Positions 48,211 to 56,631 of a stretch of 64,000 nucleotides of DNA are shown one piece after another; position 1 is the first letter of the stretch; each line of letters begins with the position of its first letter. Under the pieces are notes generated by a model. That model was not told the origin of the DNA. It did no database searches and was given only the letters and a program-made list of their open reading frames with translations. The position numbers and the translations under genes are program-made. Source of the DNA: a virus; the IMG/VR virus record IMGVR_UViG_3300017971_000295, positions 1-64,000 of that record. The stretch is one strand, 5' to 3'.

Positions 48211-51200
48211 ATGAAAAAGATCGTTATTATTTTTTGTGTTTTGTTGATTGCCAAATTTAGTTTTGGAGCTGGTGTAAAGCTATCAGAAATGGATGCGCTT
48301 ACGTCTCCATCTATTGCAGCTCAATTATATATAGTTCAGGGAGGCAGTAATTATAGCATAACACGTTTGGAATTATTGAAAGCTTTGCCGACATTAACGG
48401 GGGATATTACATTAAATGACAATGATGGTGCTCCCCCGAATGTTATATTTATAAATGAAAACAATGTTGAATGGCAACTTACCCTACATAGCGATAATAC
48501 ATTTTATTATTATACCGATTATGCTTCTGATTTGGATTTTAAATTTAGCAATATCGGTGATGGTAATATAGATGTTTATATTGACGGGGATAGCTATACT
48601 GCTGGAACTATTTATGAAGGAGGTACGGCGTTAAGTACTCTTTATGCTACAGATGTTGGAGATTGCACTGGAGGAGCGTGTCTTGATGGATCAGCAACCG
48701 GTGGAGAAACTATCAGTTTATATGATGGTGATTCTAATAAAGGTACACTTGACATGCCTGACTTATCAGGTGACATTACCATAACATTTCCCTCTTCAAC
48801 TTCAACCTTGCTTGCCACAGATGGAGTTGGAACGAGTCTCACGGCACTTAATGGTGAAAACATTCAAGACGATACCATCGATGACGATTCTATCGACTTC
48901 ACAGACGTAACCCTTACAGACCTTACTTTTGATGTGGGTTCTGTCAGCAAAACAGAATATGGATATTTAGATGGTGTAACATCTGCTATTCAAACACAAA
49001 TCGATGGTAAAGAACCTTTAGATGCAGACATAGCAAAGGTTAATGAAGTTGAAACTTTAACGGCAAATTGGGTGAATACGGCCAATCCTTGGGCCGATAA
49101 CGAGGTAGCAAATGCCTTAACGGTGACAGCTCAATCGGGTTCAACATGGGATATAGCCGACTCTGTTACTGAAACTTCGGTTTATTCGGGTACGACCTCA
49201 TTGGATGAAACAACTGCTGCCGATGATTCAGGAGCTTCTATTGTCGGCGTCTTTGATGAGTTTGATAACAGTAGTTCCGCTAATGTTCAGGATGTTTTAG
49301 ACGATTTGGATGCTGCAATTACTGCGGCTGGTGGTGGAGATGTTACTGGAGTTGGGAATTGTAGCGGCGGCGCGTGTTTGGATGGAACTGATGACGGCGG
49401 CACAACCCTTAGCCTTTATGACGGTGATAGTCATAAAGGAACCATCGATGTTCCCGACATAACAGGTGATGTCACTTATACCCTTCCTGCTGCAACCTGT
49501 ACTCTTCTTGCCACAGACGGTGTCGGAACAAATCTTACGGCGCTTGATGGTGAAAATATTCAGGACGATACTATTGACGATGATTCCATTGATTTCACAG
49601 ATGTAACTCTTACCGATCTTACTTTTGATGTTGGATCTGTTGACACCACTGAGTTTGGTTATCTCGATGGTGTGACATCTGCCATCCAGACTCAATTAAA
49701 CGCCAAAGAGTCGGCAGATGCTAACATTACAAAGGATGATGAAGTTGAAACTTTAACGGCAAACTGGGTGAATACGGCCAATCCTTGGGCAGACAATGAG
49801 GTGGCAGATACTTTGACCGTGACCGCACAGGCGGGTTCGACATGGGATGTTGCGGATTCAATTACTAATACCTCCGTGTATTCCGGCACAACTTCTTTAG
49901 ATGAATCCACTGCTGCTGATGATTCGGGTGCTTATATAATAGGTGTGTTTGACGAATTCGACAATTCAGACGCAACTAATCTTCAAGACGTGCTTGATGA
50001 CTTAGATGCTGCAATTACGGGTGGTGGAGGTGACGTTACGGGAGTCGGCAACTGTGCTTCTGGAGCTTGTTTAGACGGAACCTCTGATGGCGGAACCACA
50101 ATAAGTCTTTATGATGGTGATTCTCACAAGGGAACAATAGATGTCCCTGACATATCGGAGGATGTGACTTACACCCTACCGTCTTCAACTTCGACCTTAC
50201 TCGCTACAGACGGTGACGGTTCGAGCCTAACTAATGTGGTAACAGCCGCAACGGTTGGTGCGGTATCTGCGAGTCTTGACGATACAGACGCAACGGTAGA
50301 ATGGGAAGACGCCACAGACCTTGACGAAAATGGAGCTTTAAATACGGGTAGTGTTGCGGATAATGAAATAGATTATTCAGAGGTAACACTAACAGATTTT
50401 GATTACCAAACCGCATGGAGAATTTTTTATTCTAATGGAAGTGGGGATGTTACCGAACTGGCATTCGGAGCCAATGGAACATTTCTTGAATCAAATGGTA
50501 CAACTTCTGCTCCTGCTTTTAGGGCGTTGGTTGAAGCAGACATTTCAAATGCTGGAACTACATTTCTTTTACATTCTGATGTTGATGATACGCCTGTGAA
50601 CGGAGAAACTACAGTTCCAATTAGTTCAAATTGGGCTTATGATCTTGAGAACGCTGCTGACCCATTTTCTGTTTACAAGCTTGAATCTGAAATGGGAACA
50701 GCCTCCACAAGAGACGCGGAAGACACCTTAACAGAAGGGTCTAATCTACCTGATGGCCTTGCAGTTGCAAATTATGTTGCCAGTGAAATATCGGGTTTTA
50801 TTACCTCAGTGAATGCAGACACAACCCCTGATTTGGGTGGACCTTTAAATCTTAATAACCAAATTATTTATGATGCGCATAATTCCATATCAGATGGAGA
50901 TACAACTCCTGATGTAAGCGGGGGTACTAACTTTATAACTGCGAATGGTGGTCCTAGTGATACGACGATAACCAATTTTGATGCTGGTGGTGGGTCACTT
51001 CAAGACGGACAATTTGTTTTTGTGACGATTAACGACAGCTATACCAAAATAGGGTTTTCTGCTGCTGGCTTAAGTGGGCATGATGAAAATGATTGGGAAC
51101 CATCAGCGGGTGACTGGATGATGTGTCAGTACCATACTTCTGGAACTGTATGGGATTGTATGGTTTCTAGATGGACTTATTATGACGGTATTACAATCGG

Positions 51201-51654
51201 GGGATTTGGAACCGCAAACAGAGTAATATACAGTGATGCTTCCCAAAATGCTGCGGTTGCCGACAATTCAGCGGCAGAGCTTCATACATCAGGGTCAATT
51301 ACAGGCGGAATTGAAGTGGTTTCCAAAACGGGAGACTATACTATCGGAAGTACCAATGCATACGAAGCTTATGGTGGTCTAATCTTTAACCTTACTGACA
51401 GTACACGAACCTTTACCTTGCCAAGTGCGGTAGGAGGTATGAGTGTTTGTGTCTTAAATGGTCAAGGGGTGTCGTCAATTCTTAGGTTAGATGCGGCATC
51501 CGGTGATTATATCGTGTTAGATGGAACAAAGCCAGGAACTGCGGGTGAATACATTGGTTCTTCGGGCGCGGCGGCAGACCAAGTGTGTGTTGTTGCAAGA
51601 AATACTGAAGATTGGTACGTAACTTCAAAAATAGGAACATGGACGGCAGAATAA
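48211..51654 (+). CDS. Giant exported repeat fibre protein
   Basis: A 1147-residue protein. The signal peptide MKKIVIIFCVLLIAKFSFGA precedes KLSEMDALTSPSIAAQLYIV, a start typical of collar-type fibre proteins. Two full copies and a partial third of a ~232-residue repeat follow; each has a Cys pair (NCSGGACLDGT), a strand-rich DIPDITGDVTYTLP-like segment and TVTLTDLTFDVGS-type strands. The C-terminal 250 residues form a different beta domain. It likely forms a trimeric fibre. The repeats are nearly the same in protein but differ in codons. Confidence 0.65.
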   Translation: MKKIVIIFCVLLIAKFSFGAGVKLSEMDALTSPSIAAQLYIVQGGSNYSITRLELLKALPTLTGDITLNDNDGAPPNVIFINENNVEWQLTLHSDNTFYYYTDYASDLDFKFSNIGDGNIDVYIDGDSYTAGTIYEGGTALSTLYATDVGDCTGGACLDGSATGGETISLYDGDSNKGTLDMPDLSGDITITFPSSTSTLLATDGVGTSLTALNGENIQDDTIDDDSIDFTDVTLTDLTFDVGSVSKTEYGYLDGVTSAIQTQIDGKEPLDADIAKVNEVETLTANWVNTANPWADNEVANALTVTAQSGSTWDIADSVTETSVYSGTTSLDETTAADDSGASIVGVFDEFDNSSSANVQDVLDDLDAAITAAGGGDVTGVGNCSGGACLDGTDDGGTTLSLYDGDSHKGTIDVPDITGDVTYTLPAATCTLLATDGVGTNLTALDGENIQDDTIDDDSIDFTDVTLTDLTFDVGSVDTTEFGYLDGVTSAIQTQLNAKESADANITKDDEVETLTANWVNTANPWADNEVADTLTVTAQAGSTWDVADSITNTSVYSGTTSLDESTAADDSGAYIIGVFDEFDNSDATNLQDVLDDLDAAITGGGGDVTGVGNCASGACLDGTSDGGTTISLYDGDSHKGTIDVPDISEDVTYTLPSSTSTLLATDGDGSSLTNVVTAATVGAVSASLDDTDATVEWEDATDLDENGALNTGSVADNEIDYSEVTLTDFDYQTAWRIFYSNGSGDVTELAFGANGTFLESNGTTSAPAFRALVEADISNAGTTFLLHSDVDDTPVNGETTVPISSNWAYDLENAADPFSVYKLESEMGTASTRDAEDTLTEGSNLPDGLAVANYVASEISGFITSVNADTTPDLGGPLNLNNQIIYDAHNSISDGDTTPDVSGGTNFITANGGPSDTTITNFDAGGGSLQDGQFVFVTINDSYTKIGFSAAGLSGHDENDWEPSAGDWMMCQYHTSGTVWDCMVSRWTYYDGITIGGFGTANRVIYSDASQNAAVADNSAAELHTSGSITGGIEVVSKTGDYTIGSTNAYEAYGGLIFNLTDSTRTFTLPSAVGGMSVCVLNGQGVSSILRLDAASGDYIVLDGTKPGTAGEYIGSSGAAADQVCVVARNTEDWYVTSKIGTWTAE
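48664..50230 (+). repeat. Long coding repeats of about 695 bp
   Basis: The Cys codons that open each unit lie at 48664, 49360 and 50053, giving periods of 696 and 693 bp. Units 1 and 2 share long identical peptides (e.g. FTDVTLTDLTFDVGSV, TANWVNTANPWADNEVA) while many third codon positions differ. Unit 3 is partial. Confidence 0.8.
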
Positions 51655-52106
51655 TGAAAAAACTAATTTTATTTCTTTTTATTTTAATTCCTGTTTTCGC
51701 AATGGCAGGACAGGTAAGAGACATCCCCAACAATAAAGAAATTGTATTTGGTGATCCTACTAATCACACCTATGAGTTGGTTAGTATTAAATACAGCCAG
51801 GATTCAAACAACTTTGCGGAAATTATATTTTATGTGATTTCCTCTTCGGGGAAAAGATTAAACAAACACAGAATCAGAATTCAAAACGCGTTGGACAACC
51901 CAAACTCTATTGCGGAAAATTGTACGGGTGAGGGTGAACCTTGGCCGCTTTGTACTGGAGAAGGGACTTGTGCGAATAACTGCGATGAATCCACTTCGGA
52001 TTTTACGGACTTTGTTCAAGGTTACATTTCAACTGTTTTAACCCGTACTGATGCTGCTGTCGGAGCCTTTATCAATGAACACTATCCTACGCAAGATCGT
52101 CCTTAG
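51654..52106 (+). CDS. Exported protein with Sec signal peptide and cysteines
   Basis: A 150-residue protein from the TAATG overlap. The signal peptide KKLILFLFILIPVFAMAGQ is cut near AMA. The mature part is beta-like and then has four cysteines in ENCTGEGEPWPLCTGEGTCA and NNC, likely disulfides in the periplasm or outside. No known family. Confidence 0.6.
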   Translation: MKKLILFLFILIPVFAMAGQVRDIPNNKEIVFGDPTNHTYELVSIKYSQDSNNFAEIIFYVISSSGKRLNKHRIRIQNALDNPNSIAENCTGEGEPWPLCTGEGTCANNCDESTSDFTDFVQGYISTVLTRTDAAVGAFINEHYPTQDRP

Positions 52107-52746
52107 TATTTTAATTCTATCCATACCTTTGTTGTGTCATGCGAGAATGTCATGTCTTCATTGGGGTGGTGGTACGGAAGAATCTTCACTGACCTGTTCG
52201 TCTGATGAGGATTTTACAGATGTTTCTGTCGACGCTCAGTGGGTGTTTGGGAGATATGCAACTGAAGCCGCGGCAGGCTGGGAAGTTCCCGCAGGATTGT
52301 CCGGAACTGATGTCTGTGAAATGATCCTACAGTTAACGGAAGCGGTTGGGGATATACAAGCAACTGGTTATGGTGGTGGTCCAAAGCTTTATTATGTTTC
52401 TTTTTATACGTTAGATGGCAATTATGATTTAGATACGGAGTTATGCAGATCAGAGGCCATAAATGGAAGTAACTGGAACCATACCGATGTTACCTGGGAT
52501 GGTGGGGATTTTGACGGTGGATGCGATATTTCGAGTGCCGATGTCTGGATAATTTACATGGATGACGATAACAATCCAGATGATTTCGATATTGATGGAT
52601 CAAATGCTGCGGCCATCCTATATGATAACGAAGGTGGTGGGAAAAGCGTTGACCGATATTTTTTTTCCACAGCAGGTGCTTCAGAAGGTGATGGACCATC
52701 CGATGATAACGATGACCCTTATATGAAACTATCTACAATGCAATGA
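52075..52746 (+). CDS. Exported acidic beta-rich protein
   Basis: A 223-residue protein from the ATG at 52075, which has GGAG upstream and overlaps the previous gene by 32 bp. The signal peptide is NTILRKIVLSILILSIPLLC with cleavage at CHA-R. The mature part is rich in Asp/Gly/Ser with several cysteines and a DDDNNPDDFDIDG stretch that could bind calcium. It may be a beta-sandwich lectin. Confidence 0.58.
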   Translation: MNTILRKIVLSILILSIPLLCHARMSCLHWGGGTEESSLTCSSDEDFTDVSVDAQWVFGRYATEAAAGWEVPAGLSGTDVCEMILQLTEAVGDIQATGYGGGPKLYYVSFYTLDGNYDLDTELCRSEAINGSNWNHTDVTWDGGDFDGGCDISSADVWIIYMDDDNNPDDFDIDGSNAAAILYDNEGGGKSVDRYFFSTAGASEGDGPSDDNDDPYMKLSTMQ

Positions 52747-54695
52747 AAAAAATAATTTTATTAATATTACTGTTTCCTTCTTTGGTATTTGCCGGAACTG
52801 CCTATTATGTTGATTTGGATGCTGGTTCGTCAGGAACCGGGACATACGCCTCCCCTTGGAATAAAATTAGTGATGTTGAAGGAGCAGGGTTGTCTGCTGG
52901 CGATGATGTTTATTTCAAGCATGGAACAAGCAATGCCGATGGCAATCAGGAGGACTTTGATGTAACTTGGGCATCTTCAAAAGAAGATCCAGTTGTAATT
53001 GGATGCTATGATGGTGATGGGGATTTTGATTGTACGGGGAGAACTTTACCAATTATTGACGGTGATACCCATAATATCGGTTTAGTTGATATTTATGATT
53101 CTCTTATCATGATTAATGGAAGCAACGGGGCTTCTGGTGGTTACTATACTGTGCAAGATCTTGACTTCCGCAATTCAGGATGGAACGCAGTTACGATAGA
53201 TGATTGCGGGGATTATAATACAATTCAGCGGTGTAAAGCTGATTACCAAAATGGAAATACATTCGTTCTGAGTGAGGTTCAGCATTCTACTGTAGATAAT
53301 AATACTGTAACTCGCTCCAGTTATGGAGGCCAAAGAAGAAATCATCCTGACTATTGTTATGCCGGGGATGGAGATAATTGTTCAGATTCAGAAGCCTGTC
53401 CATATGGGTGTTGGGGTTGGGGAGGAGCAGCAATTACCGTAATTGATGGCAACAATAATGAGACGGGAACTCTTTATAATACTGTTAGCAATAATAGTGT
53501 ATCTGGAGGATATGAAGGTATAGGGGCATATATGGGAGGTAGCTATACAATCATAGAGAACAATAAGGTATTTGATAATCGTTCTTATCATATATACATG
53601 GGTAATTCTACTCACAATATTGTAAGAGGAAATCTTGTTTTTGAAAGTGATGCTGACCCAGACAATAACGATGCAGGAATATTTATAGGATGTGAATCTT
53701 GGGAATCTTGGCCCCTGAAGGTCAATGGAAGCAACGAAGTTTATAACAATTTTGTTGTGGGGATGCGTTGGGGAATTACAATGACTTCAAGTTGTTATGA
53801 AACTTCTAGCGAGGCACCCGTAAGTAATAACAAGGTTTATAACAACACTATTATCGATTGTACAGAATATAACATTCGTCTTGCAAAAACCGGTGGAGCT
53901 TCGGGAAATGTTATCAAAAATAATATCAGTTGGATTTTAAATAGGGGCGGAAGTCATATTACTGGATGTTCTGATGGCAGTGTAACATGGGCAGACAATC
54001 TTTGGGACACAGACCCTGGAAGTGGGGGTTGTGATTCTGGCACGGACCCCGCAAACGAAGATCCCCAGTTATCAAAAACAAATTGGTCTTCTATAACAAC
54101 GTCTCTTGATGAAACCGATTTTCATTTTACCTCAAGTGGTTCTCCTGGCGTGGGTGACGGGGGGGATTTGGGAGATGGTTGTGTTGATTGGTCGGGTTAT
54201 TGTGATCAAGATTATCTTGGAACCGACAGAGATCCCACATGGGATTGTGGTGGTTATCAGCTAACTGCCAGTGGGGATAAGGTTGTTACGATTACTGCAT
54301 CAGATGACACGGCCACAGAATCAGGCCCGACTACAGGTGAATTCACCATTTCATGTTCTCCCAATTGCGCCTCAGAATCGATTAATTGGTCACTATCAGG
54401 GTCTTCCGCAACAATTGATACCGATTATAATATGGACGATGAAGACGGTGTCAGTAGCTTTTCAGGTGCTTCTACCACAATTACAGTAACACCTGTAGAC
54501 GATGACGATATAGAAAACAATGAAACGGTTTTAATTACCTTACAAACTGGAACGGGGTACACTATAGGAAGTCCTTCATCCGCCTACGTAACCATCGTTT
54601 CGGATGACGTTGCGGATGTGTCCAATACAATATCATTTGATGGTTCAACGACTTTTACTCAGGGTGGATCAAATACTTTAGACTTTACGGATTAA
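52743..54695 (+). CDS. Exported beta-helix tailspike-like protein with Calx-beta domain
   Basis: A 650-residue protein in an ATGA overlap. The signal peptide MKKIILLILLFPSLVFAG is cut near VFA. It then has TAYYVDLDAGSSGTGTYASP, a common opening of right-handed beta-helix proteins. PbH1-like turns (NTVSNNSVSGGYEGIGAYMG, NKVYNNTIIDCTEYNIRLAK) fill residues 120-420. The C-terminal 100 residues (TVTPVDDDDIENNETVLITL) are a Calx-beta module. Many cysteines suggest disulfides. It could bind or cut a polysaccharide; no catalytic residue can be assigned. Confidence 0.68.
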   Translation: MKKIILLILLFPSLVFAGTAYYVDLDAGSSGTGTYASPWNKISDVEGAGLSAGDDVYFKHGTSNADGNQEDFDVTWASSKEDPVVIGCYDGDGDFDCTGRTLPIIDGDTHNIGLVDIYDSLIMINGSNGASGGYYTVQDLDFRNSGWNAVTIDDCGDYNTIQRCKADYQNGNTFVLSEVQHSTVDNNTVTRSSYGGQRRNHPDYCYAGDGDNCSDSEACPYGCWGWGGAAITVIDGNNNETGTLYNTVSNNSVSGGYEGIGAYMGGSYTIIENNKVFDNRSYHIYMGNSTHNIVRGNLVFESDADPDNNDAGIFIGCESWESWPLKVNGSNEVYNNFVVGMRWGITMTSSCYETSSEAPVSNNKVYNNTIIDCTEYNIRLAKTGGASGNVIKNNISWILNRGGSHITGCSDGSVTWADNLWDTDPGSGGCDSGTDPANEDPQLSKTNWSSITTSLDETDFHFTSSGSPGVGDGGDLGDGCVDWSGYCDQDYLGTDRDPTWDCGGYQLTASGDKVVTITASDDTATESGPTTGEFTISCSPNCASESINWSLSGSSATIDTDYNMDDEDGVSSFSGASTTITVTPVDDDDIENNETVLITLQTGTGYTIGSPSSAYVTIVSDDVADVSNTISFDGSTTFTQGGSNTLDFTD

Positions 54696-54699
54696 TACC

Positions 54700-54906
54700 A
54701 TGCCGGAGAACGGAAATATTTGCAAGGCGCACTCTGGATGCATTTCCGATATTGATCATCTTAAATCCGAAAACCTGGCTCAATGGAAGGAACTTAGTAA
54801 GGTGCAGGAAAAACAAGACCAGTTATTAATGCGTATGAATGTTTTGCTTGGCGGGATAGCGGTTGCGTGTGTTCTTTTGGTTATCAATATTGCCATAAAG
54901 ATATGA
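54700..54906 (+). CDS. Holin-like / XhlA-type membrane protein
   Basis: A 68-residue protein: an N-terminal soluble helical part with CKAHSGCISDIDHLKSENLA, a coiled segment, and a C-terminal membrane helix (LLGGIAVACVLLVINIAIKI). This is the layout of XhlA/hemolysin-like holin helper proteins. It comes right after the spike gene, at the start of the lysis region. Confidence 0.6.
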   Translation: MPENGNICKAHSGCISDIDHLKSENLAQWKELSKVQEKQDQLLMRMNVLLGGIAVACVLLVINIAIKI

Positions 54907-54940
54907 AAAAATGTTATAGTAAATGAGCTTAACTTGTAAT

Positions 54941-54960
54941 AAAAGTCATTTGACTTTTTA
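54941..54960 (+). terminator. Intrinsic terminator
   Basis: AAAAGTC (54941-54947) and GACTTTT (54952-54958) form a 7-bp AT-rich stem with a 4-base loop, and the 3' arm runs into TTTTT. It lies between the end of the fibre/holin-like operon and the next genes. The stem is weak. Confidence 0.55.
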
Positions 54961-55015
54961 ATCATGTGTTTTTATAATGAAAGCAACCATAGATCTGCAA
55001 CAAAAGGAGTCCAGT

Positions 55016-55252
55016 ATGTTAACTGAGACTCAAAAACAGCAGTTTTCTGATTGTCAATTCACGATTGAGAACATGGCGCTTTCCTGCAAGGCCTGACATT
55101 CCTATTGTCCCATCGATTGCCCATTAAGAATACCAATTACTATTTTACACGCTAAACATGTATTCACAAAAAAAATGAACAAGGAATATGATGAGCTGTG
55201 TAATGGTTACACAGCAAAGGACCGGCTTATTGCCGGTATTGATACTATATAA
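55016..55252 (+). CDS. ORF interrupted by an in-frame UGA at a CxxC-type site
   Basis: AAAAGGAG precedes an ATG at 55016. The frame runs 26 codons (MLTETQKQQFSDCQFTIENM, ALSCKA), then TGA (55094-55096), then 51 more codons (HSYCPIDCPLRIPITILHAK ... RLIAGIDTI) to a TAA that overlaps the next ATG (TAATG). With Cys in place of UGA the site would read CKACHSYC. UGA is one base from the Cys codon TGC. Possibilities are selenocysteine, stop readthrough, or a recent nonsense mutation. I see no clear bacterial SECIS hairpin after the UGA. Confidence 0.5.
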
Positions 55253-55269
55253 TGGAAAGGAAGTCAAAA

Positions 55270-56001
55270 ATGAAAGCAACTACCGTATTAGCCGTAATCG
55301 TGGTGCTGGTGGGTTGCGCTGCCACCCAAACGCCTACCGTACAAACAACCCCACAAGAAATCATTGTAAAAGTCGAAGCCGCTGAGCCGACTAAGCTCAC
55401 CGTTGAAGACGGGCAGAAGGAAAGAATTGTCAAGTCTATGGAGGTCAAATCACACGACCTTGATCTTTCCGATACCACCTTTTTGTGCAAAGGGAAAGCC
55501 TATTGTAAGCTGTCAAGTTACATATCTTCTTATGGTGCAAAGGATTTCTGGAGTGACATTCTTTACCTAAAAGAAAACACAGATGTTAGAGAACTCCACA
55601 TGTATATCAATAGCGGTGGTGGAAGTGTTTTTGCAGGTCTATCGCTTGCAGACCAAATTGATCGAGCTGAAAGAGAAGGGTTTACCATAGTTGCGCATGC
55701 TTCTGGCATTATTGCCAGCGCAACAGTTCCGATTTATGCATCATGCACAAAACGACTTGCCCTTGAATCTACGATGTGGATGGTGCATGAGGCATCGCTC
55801 TTTAAGTATTTGGCGAATGAAAGTTCTTCTGCTATTCGAGCACAACATGAAATGATGGAGCTGATTCGAAACAGGTATTTGGGGATTCTCGCAAATAATT
55901 CAAATTTGCAAAAAGAAGAATGGGAAAGAATGGAAGGTCGAACGACTTGGTTTACAACCCACCAAGCTATTGAATATGGAATTGTTGATTCAATCGAATA
56001 G
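55270..56001 (+). CDS. ClpP-like serine protease with lipoprotein signal
   Basis: A 243-residue protein from the ATG at 55270 (GGAAAGGAAG). The N-terminus MKATTVLAVIVVLVGC is a signal with lipobox LVGC, so Cys16 would be lipidated. The C-terminal 150 residues match the ClpP/crotonase fold: HMYINSGGGSVFAGLSLADQ (oxyanion loop), Ser150 in SGIIASATVP, His173 in TMWMVHEAS, and a final TTWFTTHQAIEYGIVDSIE. The third catalytic residue, usually Asp, is not clear. Phage ClpP-like proteins are normally cytoplasmic head proteases near the portal; a membrane-anchored one by the lysis genes is unusual. Confidence 0.78.
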   Translation: MKATTVLAVIVVLVGCAATQTPTVQTTPQEIIVKVEAAEPTKLTVEDGQKERIVKSMEVKSHDLDLSDTTFLCKGKAYCKLSSYISSYGAKDFWSDILYLKENTDVRELHMYINSGGGSVFAGLSLADQIDRAEREGFTIVAHASGIIASATVPIYASCTKRLALESTMWMVHEASLFKYLANESSSAIRAQHEMMELIRNRYLGILANNSNLQKEEWERMEGRTTWFTTHQAIEYGIVDSIE

Positions 56002-56009
56002 GAAAAATT

Positions 56010-56348
56010 ATGAAAAAATTTATCGTGTGTCTATTTTTAATTGTTGGCGTGACATTTATTTTCCGGAACACCTCAGATAGAACAATGGTTTGCAGCATTG
56101 ATTGGTATGACCATAATTTTGATTATCCTTATGCGGCAACTATGATGGCTGCTGAACTAAAACCGGGAACGGAATTTAGAAACAGTGAACCGTATAGCGG
56201 AAAGATTTGGGAAATTCATTGGTATTCAGTTCCACGAACATATGATGAAAATGATTTTGAGCGCGATGAATTTGTGGAAATAACTGATGGGACAACCATT
56301 GTTATCAGTGAACCGGAATCCGAAGCGGTGCAGTTGCCGGGTATATGA
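56010..56348 (+). CDS. Membrane-anchored or exported hypothetical protein
   Basis: A 112-residue protein with one N-terminal hydrophobic helix (MKKFIVCLFLIVGVTFIF) and an acidic, aromatic outer part. It has no clear cleavage site, so an uncleaved anchor is likely. It lies eight bases after the ClpP-like gene and overlaps the next small gene (ATGA). Confidence 0.5.
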   Translation: MKKFIVCLFLIVGVTFIFRNTSDRTMVCSIDWYDHNFDYPYAATMMAAELKPGTEFRNSEPYSGKIWEIHWYSVPRTYDENDFERDEFVEITDGTTIVISEPESEAVQLPGI

Positions 56349-56440
56349 AAGAAAGTTTAATTTGGTTCGGAATCTGTTTAACCATTATACTAATCATGCC
56401 AGTTTTAATGGCGTTAACCTATGGATACCTATGGGATTAA
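56345..56440 (+). CDS. 31-residue membrane peptide
   Basis: An ATGA overlap with the previous gene opens a peptide that is one long membrane helix (SLIWFGICLTIILIMPVLMA, then LTYGYLWD). It stops at TAA (56438-56440), and the next frame starts at once in the same phase with GTG. The two may be separate proteins or halves of one. Confidence 0.5.
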   Translation: MKESLIWFGICLTIILIMPVLMALTYGYLWD

Positions 56441-56617
56441 GTGGGGACCTGTCACATATGGGACGGGCAGTTAAATTATTGTAAAGAGCAGAAGTGGAAG
56501 GATCAAAAAAACTGTCAGTTCTCAGATAAATCCAAGCTGGGAGACAAATGTATCTATTGCCGAGAGGACGGGATATGCGACTGTATTAAGATTAAAAACA
56601 AAGAGATGGCTAAGTAA
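56441..56617 (+). CDS. Cysteine-rich small protein
   Basis: A 58-residue product starting with GTG directly after the TAA of the membrane peptide and in the same frame. Eight cysteines are spread as GTCHIWDGQLNYCKEQKW, KNCQFSD, DKCIYCREDGICDC. Such density suggests metal binding or disulfides. The GTG has only a weak ribosome site, so reinitiation or readthrough from the upstream peptide is possible. Confidence 0.45.
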   Translation: MGTCHIWDGQLNYCKEQKWKDQKNCQFSDKSKLGDKCIYCREDGICDCIKIKNKEMAK

Positions 56618-56631
56618 AAAGGAATTTAAAA

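Noticed and set aside
55094-55140. Bacterial SECIS hairpin after the UGA
   Set aside because: Only a weak 4-bp pairing including the UGA (GACA with TGTC) is visible and no G-bearing apical loop, so selenocysteine is left as a hypothesis only.
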